Assembly (NCBI GenBank): GCA_010912705.1
Contig: POWB01000006.1
Location: 23,854 to 87,853, forward strand
Length of the DNA: 64,000 nucleotides
Direction of reading: 5' to 3'
DNA from: Halochromatium sp.
GTDB taxonomy: Bacteria > Pseudomonadota > Gammaproteobacteria > Chromatiales > Chromatiaceae
The notes under the pieces: generated by a model
Database searches by the model: none
Told to the model about the DNA's origin: nothing
What the model saw: only the letters and a program-made list of their open reading frames with translations
Position numbers and translations under genes: made by a program
In this document: positions 9,331 through 19,014 of the stretch, one piece after another
Position numbering within the stretch: position 1 is the first letter of the stretch
Layout: each line of letters starts with the position of its first letter

Positions 9331-10534
9331 CAGTCTCTGTTGGTGGGCTCCAGTCTGGGAGCAAGAGCTCGAGATAGCTTGCAGCGACGCGCTCAGGCGC
9401 GAAGTCGGCAGCGCGCGCTTGCAGTTGCAGCGCAGAGGTTGGCGCAGCCAGTTGTCGCTCGATAGCGGCGGCAAGCGCCTGTACATCCTCGATCGGGACA
9501 AGGGGGCCATAGCGGCCGGCAACCAGGATCTCCCTTGGCCCGCTCGGACAGTCCGTAGCAACCACTGGGGTGCCGACGCCCATCGCCTCGACGAGCACAT
9601 TACCAAATCCCTCCCAGACCGAGCTGAGCACGAAGACCGAGGCCGCAGCCATCTGCGCCTTTGGATTCGGCACGAAGCCGGGCAGGGCGACCCGCTCGGC
9701 CACACCGAGCTGCACGGCGAGCGCCTGCAGTGCAGCGCGCTCGGGGCCTTCGCCCAGGATCAGTAGTCTTGGTGGTTGCAGTGAGGATTGTCCTGAAGTC
9801 TGCCTTGTCTGTTGCTCTAATTGTTGTCCTGCCTGTTGACTTGCTTGTTGACTTGCTTGTTGCCCAAGCTGCGCGAAGGCGCGGATCAGGGTCGCGAACC
9901 CTTTCTGCGTGGTCAGACGACCAACACCAAGGATGACTGGAGTTGCCGGATCGATCAGCCAGGGGTGCAGCGGCGCCTTGGGCTCGGTCTCGGCGCTGCT
10001 GATCGGGTTATAGCGGGTATGGATGCGGTCGCGTGCCCTCGGTACCAGATGCGCGACATCCTCGGCAACGCCCTGCGAGACGCAGATAATGGCATCGGCA
10101 CGCGGATACCAGCGCCTGAGAGCCTGCCGCCGCCCCCAACGCCGCAGTGGATTGAGCCGGCGCAGTCCTGGTGTGAGCGCATTGTGGACGCTGAGCAGAA
10201 TGCGGCAATCACCGCCGGCCTGACGAGCGGCGAGCAGATTGGCGCGATGGCCAGCGGCCAGCAGTGCGCGCGGCGCCCGTTGCGCCAGATAGTCCCGCAA
10301 GCGCCGCGCTTGCTGCCAGCGTCGCCCCCGGCCGAGAGGATAAAGGCTGAGGTCGGGATGCAGTTGCGGCCAGCGCTGGCGGGGGTCGTCATCACTCAAG
10401 GTCAGCAGCTCGACGCCGGCGCCAGCATCACAAAGTCCGGCCGAGAGGGCGATGATCACTGGCGAAATGCCGCCATGTGTGGGGCCAGCGTTGCGCGCCA
10501 ATGGGCTGAGAATGGCAATATCCGGTCGCATCAT
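9317..10534 (-). CDS. Glycosyltransferase family 4 with Q/S-rich insertion
   Basis: ILGVGRLTTQKGFATLIRAF, VLSSVWEGFGNVLVEAMGVGTPVVATDCPSGPREIL; insertion QQASQQASQQAGQQLEQQTRQTSGQSS. Confidence 0.9.
   Translation of the reverse strand: MMRPDIAILSPLARNAGPTHGGISPVIIALSAGLCDAGAGVELLTLSDDDPRQRWPQLHPDLSLYPLGRGRRWQQARRLRDYLAQRAPRALLAAGHRANLLAARQAGGDCRILLSVHNALTPGLRRLNPLRRWGRRQALRRWYPRADAIICVSQGVAEDVAHLVPRARDRIHTRYNPISSAETEPKAPLHPWLIDPATPVILGVGRLTTQKGFATLIRAFAQLGQQASQQASQQAGQQLEQQTRQTSGQSSLQPPRLLILGEGPERAALQALAVQLGVAERVALPGFVPNPKAQMAAASVFVLSSVWEGFGNVLVEAMGVGTPVVATDCPSGPREILVAGRYGPLVPIEDVQALAAAIERQLAAPTSALQLQARAADFAPERVAASYLELLLPDWSPPTETDGHR
9833..9868. repeat. 12-bp tandem repeat (ttgttgacttgc), about 2.5-3 copies, in frame
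   Basis: Read directly: ctgttgacttgc ttgttgacttgc ttgttgcccaag. Confidence 0.85.
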
Positions 10535-10667
10535 GTCTGCCGGCTGAAGGTGTAGGCATACTATACCGGGCTAGGGGCGAGGTTACCCGGGATGTCGATG
10601 AGCAAGGCTGCGCGGTTAAATGCTGCGCGGTTATAGTAGATGGCTTTCCGTTTCGCTGTAGCTTTAT

Positions 10668-12143
10668 GTGACCACCACAATCACCACTCCCTGGAAGGTA
10701 CCTCTAGATGGCCTGCGTCTATTCAGCCTCTATGGACTCTCGATCAGCCTGTTCATGGCCCCGGCTGGGGTCTCAGCCGGTTTGGCGCTGATCTGGATCT
10801 GGCTGCTGGCGCTGTTGCTGATCCGGCCCTTGCCTGAATCCCAACTGCCGAGTCATCCGCTGGTCTGGCTGATCCTAGCCTTCGCCCTCTATTGCCTGCT
10901 GCAGGCGCTCTTCCCTCGGGGCTTGACTGCTGAGCCGGGCCAACGCTGGGTGGCGGCATTCAGTTGGGCGCAGCTTGCGGTGGTGGTGCCGATCGCCTAT
11001 GCGCTGCGTGGCGATGAGCGACTCCTGCTGCGGCTGTGTTTGCTGGTACTGATTGGCCTGCTGTTGGGTACCCTGTGGCGACTGGATTGGGCGCTCTTGC
11101 TCAGTGATGCCGATGCCTTTTTCGCCTCACGGCCGGGCTTTGGTTTTCCCGCGCTCGGTTATGCCCTTTATGCCGGTACGGCGCTGATTGGGCTGCTGGT
11201 CCTGCGCCATCGCTGCTGGTATCAGCCTGATGGCCGGCGGCGCTGGTGGGCGCTGCCACTCTGGCTGGCGACGCTGGCGCTGCTCGCTGAAGGCGTGGTG
11301 CTGACCCAGGCGCGTGGCAGCTGGCTTGGGCTGATCCTGGTAGCGCTGCTCGGCGCTGGACTCTGGCTGCGCGCACAGTGGCTGCAGCAGGGGCGGATTC
11401 CGCGCCGGCCTTTGCTGCTGGCAGCGAGTGCGGTCCTGCTTCTGGTTGGTCTGAATGCGAGCGAGATCGGTCAGCGTCTGAACGAGGAGCAGGCGGTTGC
11501 CGAGCAGTTGCTGCGTGGCGAGGTGCCAGCTGATCAGATCACCTCATTCACCCTGCGTTGGCATGCTCAGCGCTTCGGGCTCGAGGCTTGGCTCGAACGA
11601 CCCTGGCTCGGTTGGGGGCCGGGCGCAAGCGGCTTACTGATGACCGCAGGCGTTGCCGCGACAACGGCTGACAACGCGGTCGGCGCTGAAGTCGGCCTGC
11701 CTGCTGTAGAGGTTGAAGCCGGAGGGCTGAGTGCTGTGAGCGAGGAGTTGGTCCTTAGCGCGCGCGGGATCTGGCACCCGGAGGATGGGGTGCTCAAGCA
11801 TCTGCACAATAGCTATCTGGAGCTGCTAACCCAGTTGGGCCTAGTCGGCTTTGGGCTCTGGATGCTGATTGCCATCCTTTTGCTCTGGGCGGTTTATGCT
11901 GCGGTTCGAGGTAAGCAGCTGAGTCAAGATCTGGGCCTGTTCCTGATCCTCGCGCTGCTCTACCTGGCGCTCTGGAGCCTGTTTAACTTCCGTATGGTGC
12001 ATCAAGACTTCCGCGGCTACTGGGCGCTGCTTGCTGGCACTGCCTTGAGCATGGCACTGTACCGGCGCGATGGCAGCAGGCGTGAGACGCTGATGGCCGA
12101 TGGCATGAGGGATGACGGCATGCGAGACAGCGGCAGCGAATGA
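10668..12143 (+). CDS. O-antigen ligase / polymerase family (WaaL/Wzy-like) membrane protein
   Basis: Many TM segments; LTQARGSWLGLILV and LERPWLGWGPGASG...HLHNSYLELLTQLGLVGFGLW. Confidence 0.85.
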   Translation: MTTTITTPWKVPLDGLRLFSLYGLSISLFMAPAGVSAGLALIWIWLLALLLIRPLPESQLPSHPLVWLILAFALYCLLQALFPRGLTAEPGQRWVAAFSWAQLAVVVPIAYALRGDERLLLRLCLLVLIGLLLGTLWRLDWALLLSDADAFFASRPGFGFPALGYALYAGTALIGLLVLRHRCWYQPDGRRRWWALPLWLATLALLAEGVVLTQARGSWLGLILVALLGAGLWLRAQWLQQGRIPRRPLLLAASAVLLLVGLNASEIGQRLNEEQAVAEQLLRGEVPADQITSFTLRWHAQRFGLEAWLERPWLGWGPGASGLLMTAGVAATTADNAVGAEVGLPAVEVEAGGLSAVSEELVLSARGIWHPEDGVLKHLHNSYLELLTQLGLVGFGLWMLIAILLLWAVYAAVRGKQLSQDLGLFLILALLYLALWSLFNFRMVHQDFRGYWALLAGTALSMALYRRDGSRRETLMADGMRDDGMRDSGSE

Positions 12144-13303
12144 TGGCTAGCCGTCGTTCTAACTTGCGGACTTCGCCGCGGCGCATCTTGCTCGTGCGCT
12201 TGAGCGCAATCGGCGATATCGTCTTCGCCTCGCCACTCATTGCCAGCCTGCGACGCGCCTATCCGAATGCACAGATTGCCTGGCTGGTGCAGCCGGAATC
12301 TGCCTCGCTGTTGGCGCATCACCCCGACCTCGACCAGGTCATCGCATGGCCCCTGCCGCGTTGGCGTCAGCTCTGGCGCCAGCGGCAACTGCTGAGCCTG
12401 TTCAAGGAGGTTCTCGCAGCCATCCAGGCGCTGCGCGCTGAGCGCTTCGATCTAGCGCTCGATCTCCAAGGCCTGCTCAAGAGCGCACTGCCGGTACGTT
12501 GGTCTGGCGCGCCAGAGCGCATTGGGCTGGGCTCGCGCGAGGGCGGTCAGTGGCTGATGACGCGTCGACTCGAGCGCGGGCCGGATAGCAACTGGATCAG
12601 CTCCGAGTATCGCCACCTGGCATCCAGTCTGGGCTGGCCGATCAATGACTTTCGGCTGCGCATCTACCCTGGTGCTGAGGCCGAGTCGAGGGCCGCGGCA
12701 TGGATTGCCGAGCATGGGCTGGAGGCAGGCTATGCGGTGATCTGCCCCTTTACGACGCGTCCGCAGAAGCATTGGTTTGATGAGCGCTGGAATATCCTCG
12801 CAAGGCGAATTCATGCGCAGTTCGGGCTGCCGACGCTGATGTTGGGAGGGCCGGCGGACGTCGCGGCGGCACGGTCGATTCTGGCTGGATCGGCCAGCAC
12901 AGGTCATCCTGCACCCTTGTTGAGTCTGGTTGGCAGCACCAGTCTGTTGAGTGCGGCGGCATTGATCGAGCGTGCGCGCATTTTGGTCGGTGTCGATACC
13001 GGACTGAGCCACATGGGCATCGCCTTTGAGCGGCCATCAGTGCTGCTGTTCGGCTCGACCTGTCCCTATACTGAGACGGGCAGTGCCAGGGCGCGGGTGC
13101 TCTATCATCGGCGCGACTGCTCGCCCTGCCGCCGGCGGCCGACCTGTGGGGGCGCCTTCAGCTGCATGCGCGAGATCGAGGTCGATGAGGTCATGACCAG
13201 CTTGGCCGAGTTGCTTGATCCGGCCAATCAAAGGATGCAGGCTGATCTGATTGCGCAGAAGGTCCAGGCGGATTCGGACGCGCCGTCGGTGAGCAGGGTA
13301 TGA
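12140..13303 (+). CDS. Glycosyltransferase family 9 (heptosyltransferase-like)
   Basis: RILLVRLSAIGDIVFASPLIASLRRAYPNAQIAWLVQP, DLALDLQGLLKSAL, GVDTGLSHMGIAFERPSVLLFGSTCP. Confidence 0.92.
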   Translation: MMASRRSNLRTSPRRILLVRLSAIGDIVFASPLIASLRRAYPNAQIAWLVQPESASLLAHHPDLDQVIAWPLPRWRQLWRQRQLLSLFKEVLAAIQALRAERFDLALDLQGLLKSALPVRWSGAPERIGLGSREGGQWLMTRRLERGPDSNWISSEYRHLASSLGWPINDFRLRIYPGAEAESRAAAWIAEHGLEAGYAVICPFTTRPQKHWFDERWNILARRIHAQFGLPTLMLGGPADVAAARSILAGSASTGHPAPLLSLVGSTSLLSAAALIERARILVGVDTGLSHMGIAFERPSVLLFGSTCPYTETGSARARVLYHRRDCSPCRRRPTCGGAFSCMREIEVDEVMTSLAELLDPANQRMQADLIAQKVQADSDAPSVSRV

Positions 13304-14391
13304 AGGTCTTGCACATCGAGGGCGGCGCGCATCTCTATGGCGGTGCGCTGCAGCTGCTCTATCTGCTCGAAGGGCTTGCGGCGCGCGGGATCGAGAATCA
13401 TCTCGCCTGTCGTCGAGGCTGCATGCTAGGCCGGCGCGCCGAGCCCTTCGCCGAGGTGCATGGGATGCCCATGCATGGCGATCTGGATCTGTTGATGAGC
13501 GGGCGTCTGTATCGGCTGATTCGCCGACTGCAACCGGATCTGGTCCATCTGCATAGCCGCATCGGCGCAGATCTGATGGGTGGACTCGCGGCGCGGTTGG
13601 CTGGGGTGCCAGTGCTGCATACCCGCCGCGTCGATAATCCGGAGCCGCGCTGGCTGGTTGCACTCAAATATCGACTGCATGATCGGGTGATCGCGATCTC
13701 CGCGGGGATTGCGCGTGTACTGCAGGCTGAGGGGCTACCCTCGGCCAAGCTGCGGCTGGTGCGCAGCGCCGTGGTGGCCGAGCGCTTTGCACAGCCCTGT
13801 CGACGCGCCTTGGTCCGCGAGCGGCTGGGACTGCCGGAGGATGCGCTGCTGCTCGGGGTCGTCGCCCAGCTGATCGCGCGCAAAGGGCATGGGCTGCTCC
13901 TGCAGGCGTTGCCGGTGTTGCTTGTTGAGCAGCCCCGGTTGCAGGTGGTGTTTTTCGGTCAGGGGCCGCTGGCGGGCAGGCTCCTGCAGCAGATCGATGC
14001 AGCCGGACTCAGCGGACGCGTGCATTTGGTGGGCTTCCGCGATGATCTGGCTGAGCTGCTGCCCTGCCTGTCGCTGCTGGTGCATCCGGCGCTGATGGAA
14101 GGGCTCGGCGTGTCGCTGCTGCAGGCATCCGCGGCAGGGGTGCCGATCATTGCAAGTCGCGTGGGTGGTATCCCGGAGGCGGTTGCGGATGCTGTGACCG
14201 GTCTCCTGACCCCCCCCGGCGATATTGCTGCGCTCGAGCAGGCAATGCGGACGCTGTTGACCGATCCGCTACTGCGTGAGCGGCTTGGCCGGGCCGGTGC
14301 TGAGCGGACTCGACGTGAGTTTTCGATTGATGGCATGGTTGAGGGGAATCTTGAGGTCTATCGTGAGCTGCTCGCGGGGAATCAGCGGTGA
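13300..14391 (+). CDS. Glycosyltransferase family 4
   Basis: GGALQLLYLLEGLAARG, GVVAQLIARKGHGLLLQALP, EGLGVSLLQASAAGVPIIASRVGGIPEAV. Confidence 0.9.
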   Translation: MKVLHIEGGAHLYGGALQLLYLLEGLAARGIENHLACRRGCMLGRRAEPFAEVHGMPMHGDLDLLMSGRLYRLIRRLQPDLVHLHSRIGADLMGGLAARLAGVPVLHTRRVDNPEPRWLVALKYRLHDRVIAISAGIARVLQAEGLPSAKLRLVRSAVVAERFAQPCRRALVRERLGLPEDALLLGVVAQLIARKGHGLLLQALPVLLVEQPRLQVVFFGQGPLAGRLLQQIDAAGLSGRVHLVGFRDDLAELLPCLSLLVHPALMEGLGVSLLQASAAGVPIIASRVGGIPEAVADAVTGLLTPPGDIAALEQAMRTLLTDPLLRERLGRAGAERTRREFSIDGMVEGNLEVYRELLAGNQR

Positions 14392-15551
14392 AGATCCACT
14401 GCAGCGCGTTATCCGAGGCTGAAAGCTGCACTCGCATGACGCTTGACACAGCGCCTGACTGGCCAGCGAGCTTGCAGTTGATCGGCAGTAAGGGCTTAGG
14501 CGGTGCTGAGCGCTGGTTTCAGCGCTATTGCGACGCGCTGGCCGACCGCGGCGCGCCCGCGGCGATCGGCATCCGTGCTGGGAGCGGGCTGGACAAGGCG
14601 CGAGGCGAGGGGCTGGGCAGGAGGCTGCCCTGTTATCGATTACCCTTTCGCACCGTTTGGGACCCAGTCTCAGGCCATGCCATCCGCCGACTGATCAAGC
14701 AGACCCAGCCTGAGATCCTGCAGACCTATATGGGACGCGCGACGCGACTGACGCGCTTACCGAAACGCCCAGGCCAGGCGAGACCAGTGCATCTGACGCG
14801 GCTGGGCGGCTACTATGAGCTGTCCCCTTACCGGCATGCCGATGCCTGGATTGGCAACACCCGCCAGCTGTGCGACTGGATGCTGCAGCAGGGACTACCG
14901 GCTGAGCATGTCTATCAGATCTACAATTTCGTTGATCCGCCATTGCTCAAGCCTGAGACCGAGATCGCGCAGCTCCGTCTCGAGCTGGGGCTGCAACCTG
15001 ATGAGCAGGTCCTACTCTGTGCGGGGCGCTTTGTCAGCTTCAAGGGACATCGCTATCTGCTCGAGGCGCTCGCGCGTCTGCCACTGGAGCTTGGCGGACG
15101 GCGTTGGCGTCTGTTGATGCTGGGTGATGGCCCCCTGCGATCTGCGCTACAGCAGCAGGCCGAGGCACTGGGGATCGCTCCGCGCATCCTCTGGCTCGGC
15201 TGGCGACCCGAGCCGTCCCCCTATCTCCAGTTGTCCGATCTCATTGTCTTTCCCTCGCTGGAGATCGAGACCCTGGGCAATGTCATCCTCGAGGCCTGGG
15301 CCTGGCGGCGACCGCTGGTGACGACGGCCTTTCGCGGTGCACGCGAGATTGCTCGTCATGGCGAGGATGCGATCTGCGTGCCCTGTGAGGATGCCGCGGC
15401 GCTGGCCGCGGGCATTCAGCAACTGCTGCAAGACCCGGCGCTGGCGCGGGCACTGGTCGAGCGCGGCAGCCAGCGCGTTGAGCAGTCCTTCTCGCCCGAG
15501 ATCATCATGGACCAATACCAAGCCTTGTATCGCCAGCTAGCGCCTGGTTGA
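14388..15551 (+). CDS. Glycosyltransferase family 4
   Basis: GSKGLGGAERWFQRYCDAL, LCAGRFVSFKGHRYLLEAL, VFPSLEIETLGNVILEAWAWRRPLVTTAFRGAREI. Confidence 0.9.
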   Translation: MKIHCSALSEAESCTRMTLDTAPDWPASLQLIGSKGLGGAERWFQRYCDALADRGAPAAIGIRAGSGLDKARGEGLGRRLPCYRLPFRTVWDPVSGHAIRRLIKQTQPEILQTYMGRATRLTRLPKRPGQARPVHLTRLGGYYELSPYRHADAWIGNTRQLCDWMLQQGLPAEHVYQIYNFVDPPLLKPETEIAQLRLELGLQPDEQVLLCAGRFVSFKGHRYLLEALARLPLELGGRRWRLLMLGDGPLRSALQQQAEALGIAPRILWLGWRPEPSPYLQLSDLIVFPSLEIETLGNVILEAWAWRRPLVTTAFRGAREIARHGEDAICVPCEDAAALAAGIQQLLQDPALARALVERGSQRVEQSFSPEIIMDQYQALYRQLAPG

Positions 15552-15833
15552 ACCAATACGGAATTGGTTCGTTCGCACGCCAAAGTGTGACAATGATCAA
15601 TGTTTCAACGATTTGCCGAGCACCCAAGCGCCACGCGTGCTATCACATCAACTATTTATCGCAGGCCCAGGCGAAGCCTCCTGTGCGCGCAAGGGTTCGG
15701 AATCTGGAGCATGGCTTTCGTGCGAACGTTTGTTTCGTGATGTTGTGACGTGGCAAGAAGAGCCTTTGCGTCTCTGCGCGAGATATCTTTTTCTTGCGTC
15801 ATCTACGCGACATGGCACCATCTGATTGACATT

Positions 15834-16727
15834 ATGCGGAGGCCGCACCCCGCTAAGGTGTCGATCCTGATGTATCATCAGGTCGGACATTTCCAGCCGA
15901 TGCGCGCCCATCGCGCCAACTACTGCGATGCCGGACGTTTTGCGCGTCAAATGGCGCTGCTGGCGCGGGGCGGTTTTAACCCGATCTCGCTTGAGCAAGC
16001 ACTGGCCGGACTTCGGGCTGAGCAGCCCCTGCCGCCGCGTGCGGTGCTCTTGACCTTCGACGATGCCTACGCCGGCTTCATCGAGCATGCCTTGCCGGTA
16101 CTGGCTGAGCATGGGTTTCCGGCTGTGGTCTATGCCATCAGCGGCTGGGTTGGACAGCGTATGCGCTGGGCTGAGCCAGCGCCGGGTCGAGCCGAGCCGG
16201 CCCTGATGAGCGCCGCGCAACTGCGTGAGCTGCAGACCGCCGGCATCAGCCTTGGCTCACATGGCGCCACCCATTCTAGGCTTGCTGAGCTGGTGCCAGC
16301 TGAGCAGGCGCGGGAGCTGCAGCAGAGCCGGATGGCGCTTGAAGACCTGCTTGGGCAGCCGGTTCAAGATCTCTGCTATCCGTTTGGCAGCTTTAACCAA
16401 GTGACAGTGCGACTGGCTGCCGAGGCGGGCTATCGGAGCGCGATGACCTGTCTGCGGGGCGCCGCGACAACCCGGGATCATCCGTTAGTGCTCCCGCGCA
16501 AGGCGATCTCGTTCGGCGACAGCCTCGCCGGCTTTGCCTGGAAGCTCTTCAAGCATCGACCGAAGCCGGCGTTGGAGGACTGGCGCCGTTGGCATCTCGC
16601 TGGCGCTGACCGACCCAAGCAAGGACTAGGGCAAGAACCCGAGCAATGGTCTTTGCGGGGATCAGCGACCCTGAAGCCTGGTCATGACGCGCTGCCGGCA
16701 GCCCGGCGAGAGCGGGCGAATCGCTGA
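15834..16727 (+). CDS. Polysaccharide deacetylase family protein
   Basis: VSILMYHQVGHF, VLLTFDDAYAGFIEHALPVL, ISLGSHGATHSRL, LCYPFGSFN; ATG at 15834 chosen over GTG at 15750. Confidence 0.88.
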   Translation: MRRPHPAKVSILMYHQVGHFQPMRAHRANYCDAGRFARQMALLARGGFNPISLEQALAGLRAEQPLPPRAVLLTFDDAYAGFIEHALPVLAEHGFPAVVYAISGWVGQRMRWAEPAPGRAEPALMSAAQLRELQTAGISLGSHGATHSRLAELVPAEQARELQQSRMALEDLLGQPVQDLCYPFGSFNQVTVRLAAEAGYRSAMTCLRGAATTRDHPLVLPRKAISFGDSLAGFAWKLFKHRPKPALEDWRRWHLAGADRPKQGLGQEPEQWSLRGSATLKPGHDALPAARRERANR

Positions 16728-16740
16728 GCGAGCTTTGCTG

Positions 16741-18036
16741 ATGCGATTTCTCTACTCGCTGCTGCTCTTATTCTTGCTACCGCTGGTGCTGCTGCGGCTG
16801 TTCTGGCGTGGCTACCGGAATCCGGCTTACCTGGAACGCTGGCCGGAGCGACTTGGCTATTGGCGGCAGCCATTGCGGCCGGTCGATCTTTGGATTCACG
16901 CGGTCTCGGTGGGTGAGGTACAGGCCATGCAGCCGCTGATCCGTGACTTGCTCGGTCGCGATCCAGCGCTGTCGCTGCTTGTTACTACGACCACGCCGAC
17001 CGGTGCGCGGCAGCTGCAAGCACTATTCGGCGAGCGGGTGCAGCACGCCTTCACGCCCTATGATCTGCCCTGGATCATGCGCCGATTCCTGAATCGGACG
17101 CGGCCGCGGTTGGTGTTGGTGGTCGAAACCGAGATCTGGCCGAACATGCTTGCCAGCTGTGCCGCGCGCGAGATCCCGGTCATCCTCGCCAATGCCCGCA
17201 TGTCGCCGCGCTCGGCGCGAGGTTATGCCCGCGTCGGCGGCTTTACCGCGCAGACGCTGCAGCGCTTCAGGTGCATCGCCGCCCAGAGCCAGCCGGATGC
17301 AGCGCGTTTCATTCAGCTCGGTGCGGCGGCGGATCGTGTCCAGGTGACGGGCAGCATCAAGTTCGATGTTCGCTTGCCGGCCAGCCTGCGCGACCGCGCC
17401 GAGGTGCTGCGTCGCAGTTGGGGGGTCAATCGACCGGTCTGGGTCGCCGCCAGCACCCATGAGGGCGAGGAGGAGCTGTTACTCGGGGTGCAGCGCCAGC
17501 TGCGGCAAGGCTTTGCTGAAGTACTGCTGGTGTTGGTACCGCGCCATCCAGAGCGCTTCGAGCGGGTCGCGACCTTGGTGCGCCGCGAAGGCCTGGCGAT
17601 GGTGCAGCGTAGTGCAGGGCTAGGCGCTGGGGCGACCTGCTCGGTCTATCTGGTCGACACCATGGGTGAGCTGCCTATGTTCTTGGCAGCCGCCGATGTG
17701 GCCTTTATTGGCGGTAGTCTCGTGCCGGTCGGTGGCCACAACCTGTTGGAAGCGGCGGCACTGGCGGTACCGGTCGTGATCGGTCCGCACAGCTTCAATT
17801 TTGCCGAGATCACCAGGCTTCTGGTGGCCGAGGAGGGCGCTGTGCAGGTCAAGACGGCTGCTGCGCTGGAGCAGCAACTGCAGGCCTGGCTGGGCGATGC
17901 CGCCGAGCGTGCTCGGATTGGCGAGCAGGCCTATGCCTTTGTTGAGCGCAATCGCGGCGCCCTGCAGCGCCTGCTGTTGATACTCGACAGAGAACTCCAG
18001 GGGCTGGAGCCCGAGTCTACCGATTGCGCTCCTTGA
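16741..18036 (+). CDS. waaA: 3-deoxy-D-manno-octulosonic acid (Kdo) transferase
   Basis: Classic KdtA/WaaA layout: WIHAVSVGEVQAMQPLI, VTTTTPTGARQL, ETEIWPNMLASCAAREIPVILANARMSPRSARGY, GGSLVPVGGHNLLEAAALAVPVVIGPH. Confidence 0.95.
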   Translation: MRFLYSLLLLFLLPLVLLRLFWRGYRNPAYLERWPERLGYWRQPLRPVDLWIHAVSVGEVQAMQPLIRDLLGRDPALSLLVTTTTPTGARQLQALFGERVQHAFTPYDLPWIMRRFLNRTRPRLVLVVETEIWPNMLASCAAREIPVILANARMSPRSARGYARVGGFTAQTLQRFRCIAAQSQPDAARFIQLGAAADRVQVTGSIKFDVRLPASLRDRAEVLRRSWGVNRPVWVAASTHEGEEELLLGVQRQLRQGFAEVLLVLVPRHPERFERVATLVRREGLAMVQRSAGLGAGATCSVYLVDTMGELPMFLAAADVAFIGGSLVPVGGHNLLEAAALAVPVVIGPHSFNFAEITRLLVAEEGAVQVKTAAALEQQLQAWLGDAAERARIGEQAYAFVERNRGALQRLLLILDRELQGLEPESTDCAP

Positions 18037-18607
18037 ACAGCTTTGAGACCTCGCGGAACTGCTCATGCTGAGAGTCGCTGAGCCATTCGAAGGCAACCGA
18101 TTCCGTATTGCTGACCTGAATGCCAGAATGGCGCATGCGCTCAAGGGCATTGTCGGCCTTCTCTGGATGCCGCGAGCAGATCGCATCAGCAGCAACGAAG
18201 ACCTGATAGCCCCAGCGTTGCAAGCCAGAGGCGGTCTGGATGATGCAGATGTGGGCCTCCATGCCGACCAGCACCACCTGCTTACGCTTTGGCTGCTCGG
18301 TCAGCGCGCGCTCGAAACCGGGGGCCGTGCAGCAAGAGAAGCAGGTCTTCTCGGTGGGGGCTGCGCTCTCCGGCATCTGCTCGCGCACGGCAGCGATGGT
18401 CTTGCCGAGGCCCTGCGGGTTTTGCTCGGTCGAGATGATCGGAATATCGAGAATCTTGGCTGAGCGAATCAGCCGGTTGATATTCGTGACCGTGCGCTCG
18501 AGCAGATCCTCTGGCATGGCTGCGGCCAGCCGTTCCTGGGCGTCGATAATCAGTAGCTGCGCAAAGGCGGCTTGGCACAAGGGCATCGGGGCCTGATGGA
18601 TGCTCAT
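18017..18607 (-). CDS. Isochorismatase-like cysteine hydrolase
   Basis: AQLLIIDAQERLAAAMPED, PIISTEQNPQGLGKTI, QVVLVGMEAHICIIQTASGLQRWGYQVFVAADAICSR. Confidence 0.9.
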   Translation of the reverse strand: MSIHQAPMPLCQAAFAQLLIIDAQERLAAAMPEDLLERTVTNINRLIRSAKILDIPIISTEQNPQGLGKTIAAVREQMPESAAPTEKTCFSCCTAPGFERALTEQPKRKQVVLVGMEAHICIIQTASGLQRWGYQVFVAADAICSRHPEKADNALERMRHSGIQVSNTESVAFEWLSDSQHEQFREVSKLFKERNR

Positions 18608-18658
18608 GGCGATCTGTTCCTCGCGTGGGGTGGACGAGCCGGGCGCCGAGCGCGCTGC

Positions 18659-18991
18659 TCAATAGGTGCGCATCTCGGGGTCGACATCGCTCGCCCAAGC
18701 AGCGATGCCCCCGCGCAGATTGATGACGTGTTTGAAGCCTTGCTGATCGAGGAAGCGGGCGACCTGTTGCGAGCGAATGCCATGATGGCAAATGACGACG
18801 ACCGGGCGTTCCTGATCAAGCTTGGCGATATTGGGTGGCACCTGCCGCATGGGTAATAGATCACTGCCATTGATGCGGCAGATCGCATGCTCCCAGGGCT
18901 CGCGGACATCCAACAGCATCAGCCGCCGATCGTCGATGGTGCCATCGCCGTCGAGGATCGCCTTCAGGGCTTGCGGGGTGATCTGGTCCAT
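18659..18991 (-). CDS. Rhodanese-domain protein
   Basis: LLDVREPWEHAICRINGS, PVVVICHHGIRSQQVARFL, VINLRGGIAAW. Confidence 0.93.
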   Translation of the reverse strand: MDQITPQALKAILDGDGTIDDRRLMLLDVREPWEHAICRINGSDLLPMRQVPPNIAKLDQERPVVVICHHGIRSQQVARFLDQQGFKHVINLRGGIAAWASDVDPEMRTY

Positions 18992-19014
18992 AGGCGAGAT
19001 TCTTGCGCGATTGG

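Noticed and set aside
15551-15569. aaccaat-acgga-attggtt inverted repeat after a GT gene
   Set aside because: 7-bp AT-rich stem without a T tract; not enough for a terminator or operator call.
15750-15833. GTG-start N-terminal extension of the polysaccharide deacetylase
   Set aside because: The deacetylase domain begins right after ATG 15834; the extension looks like upstream noncoding DNA, though not disproved.
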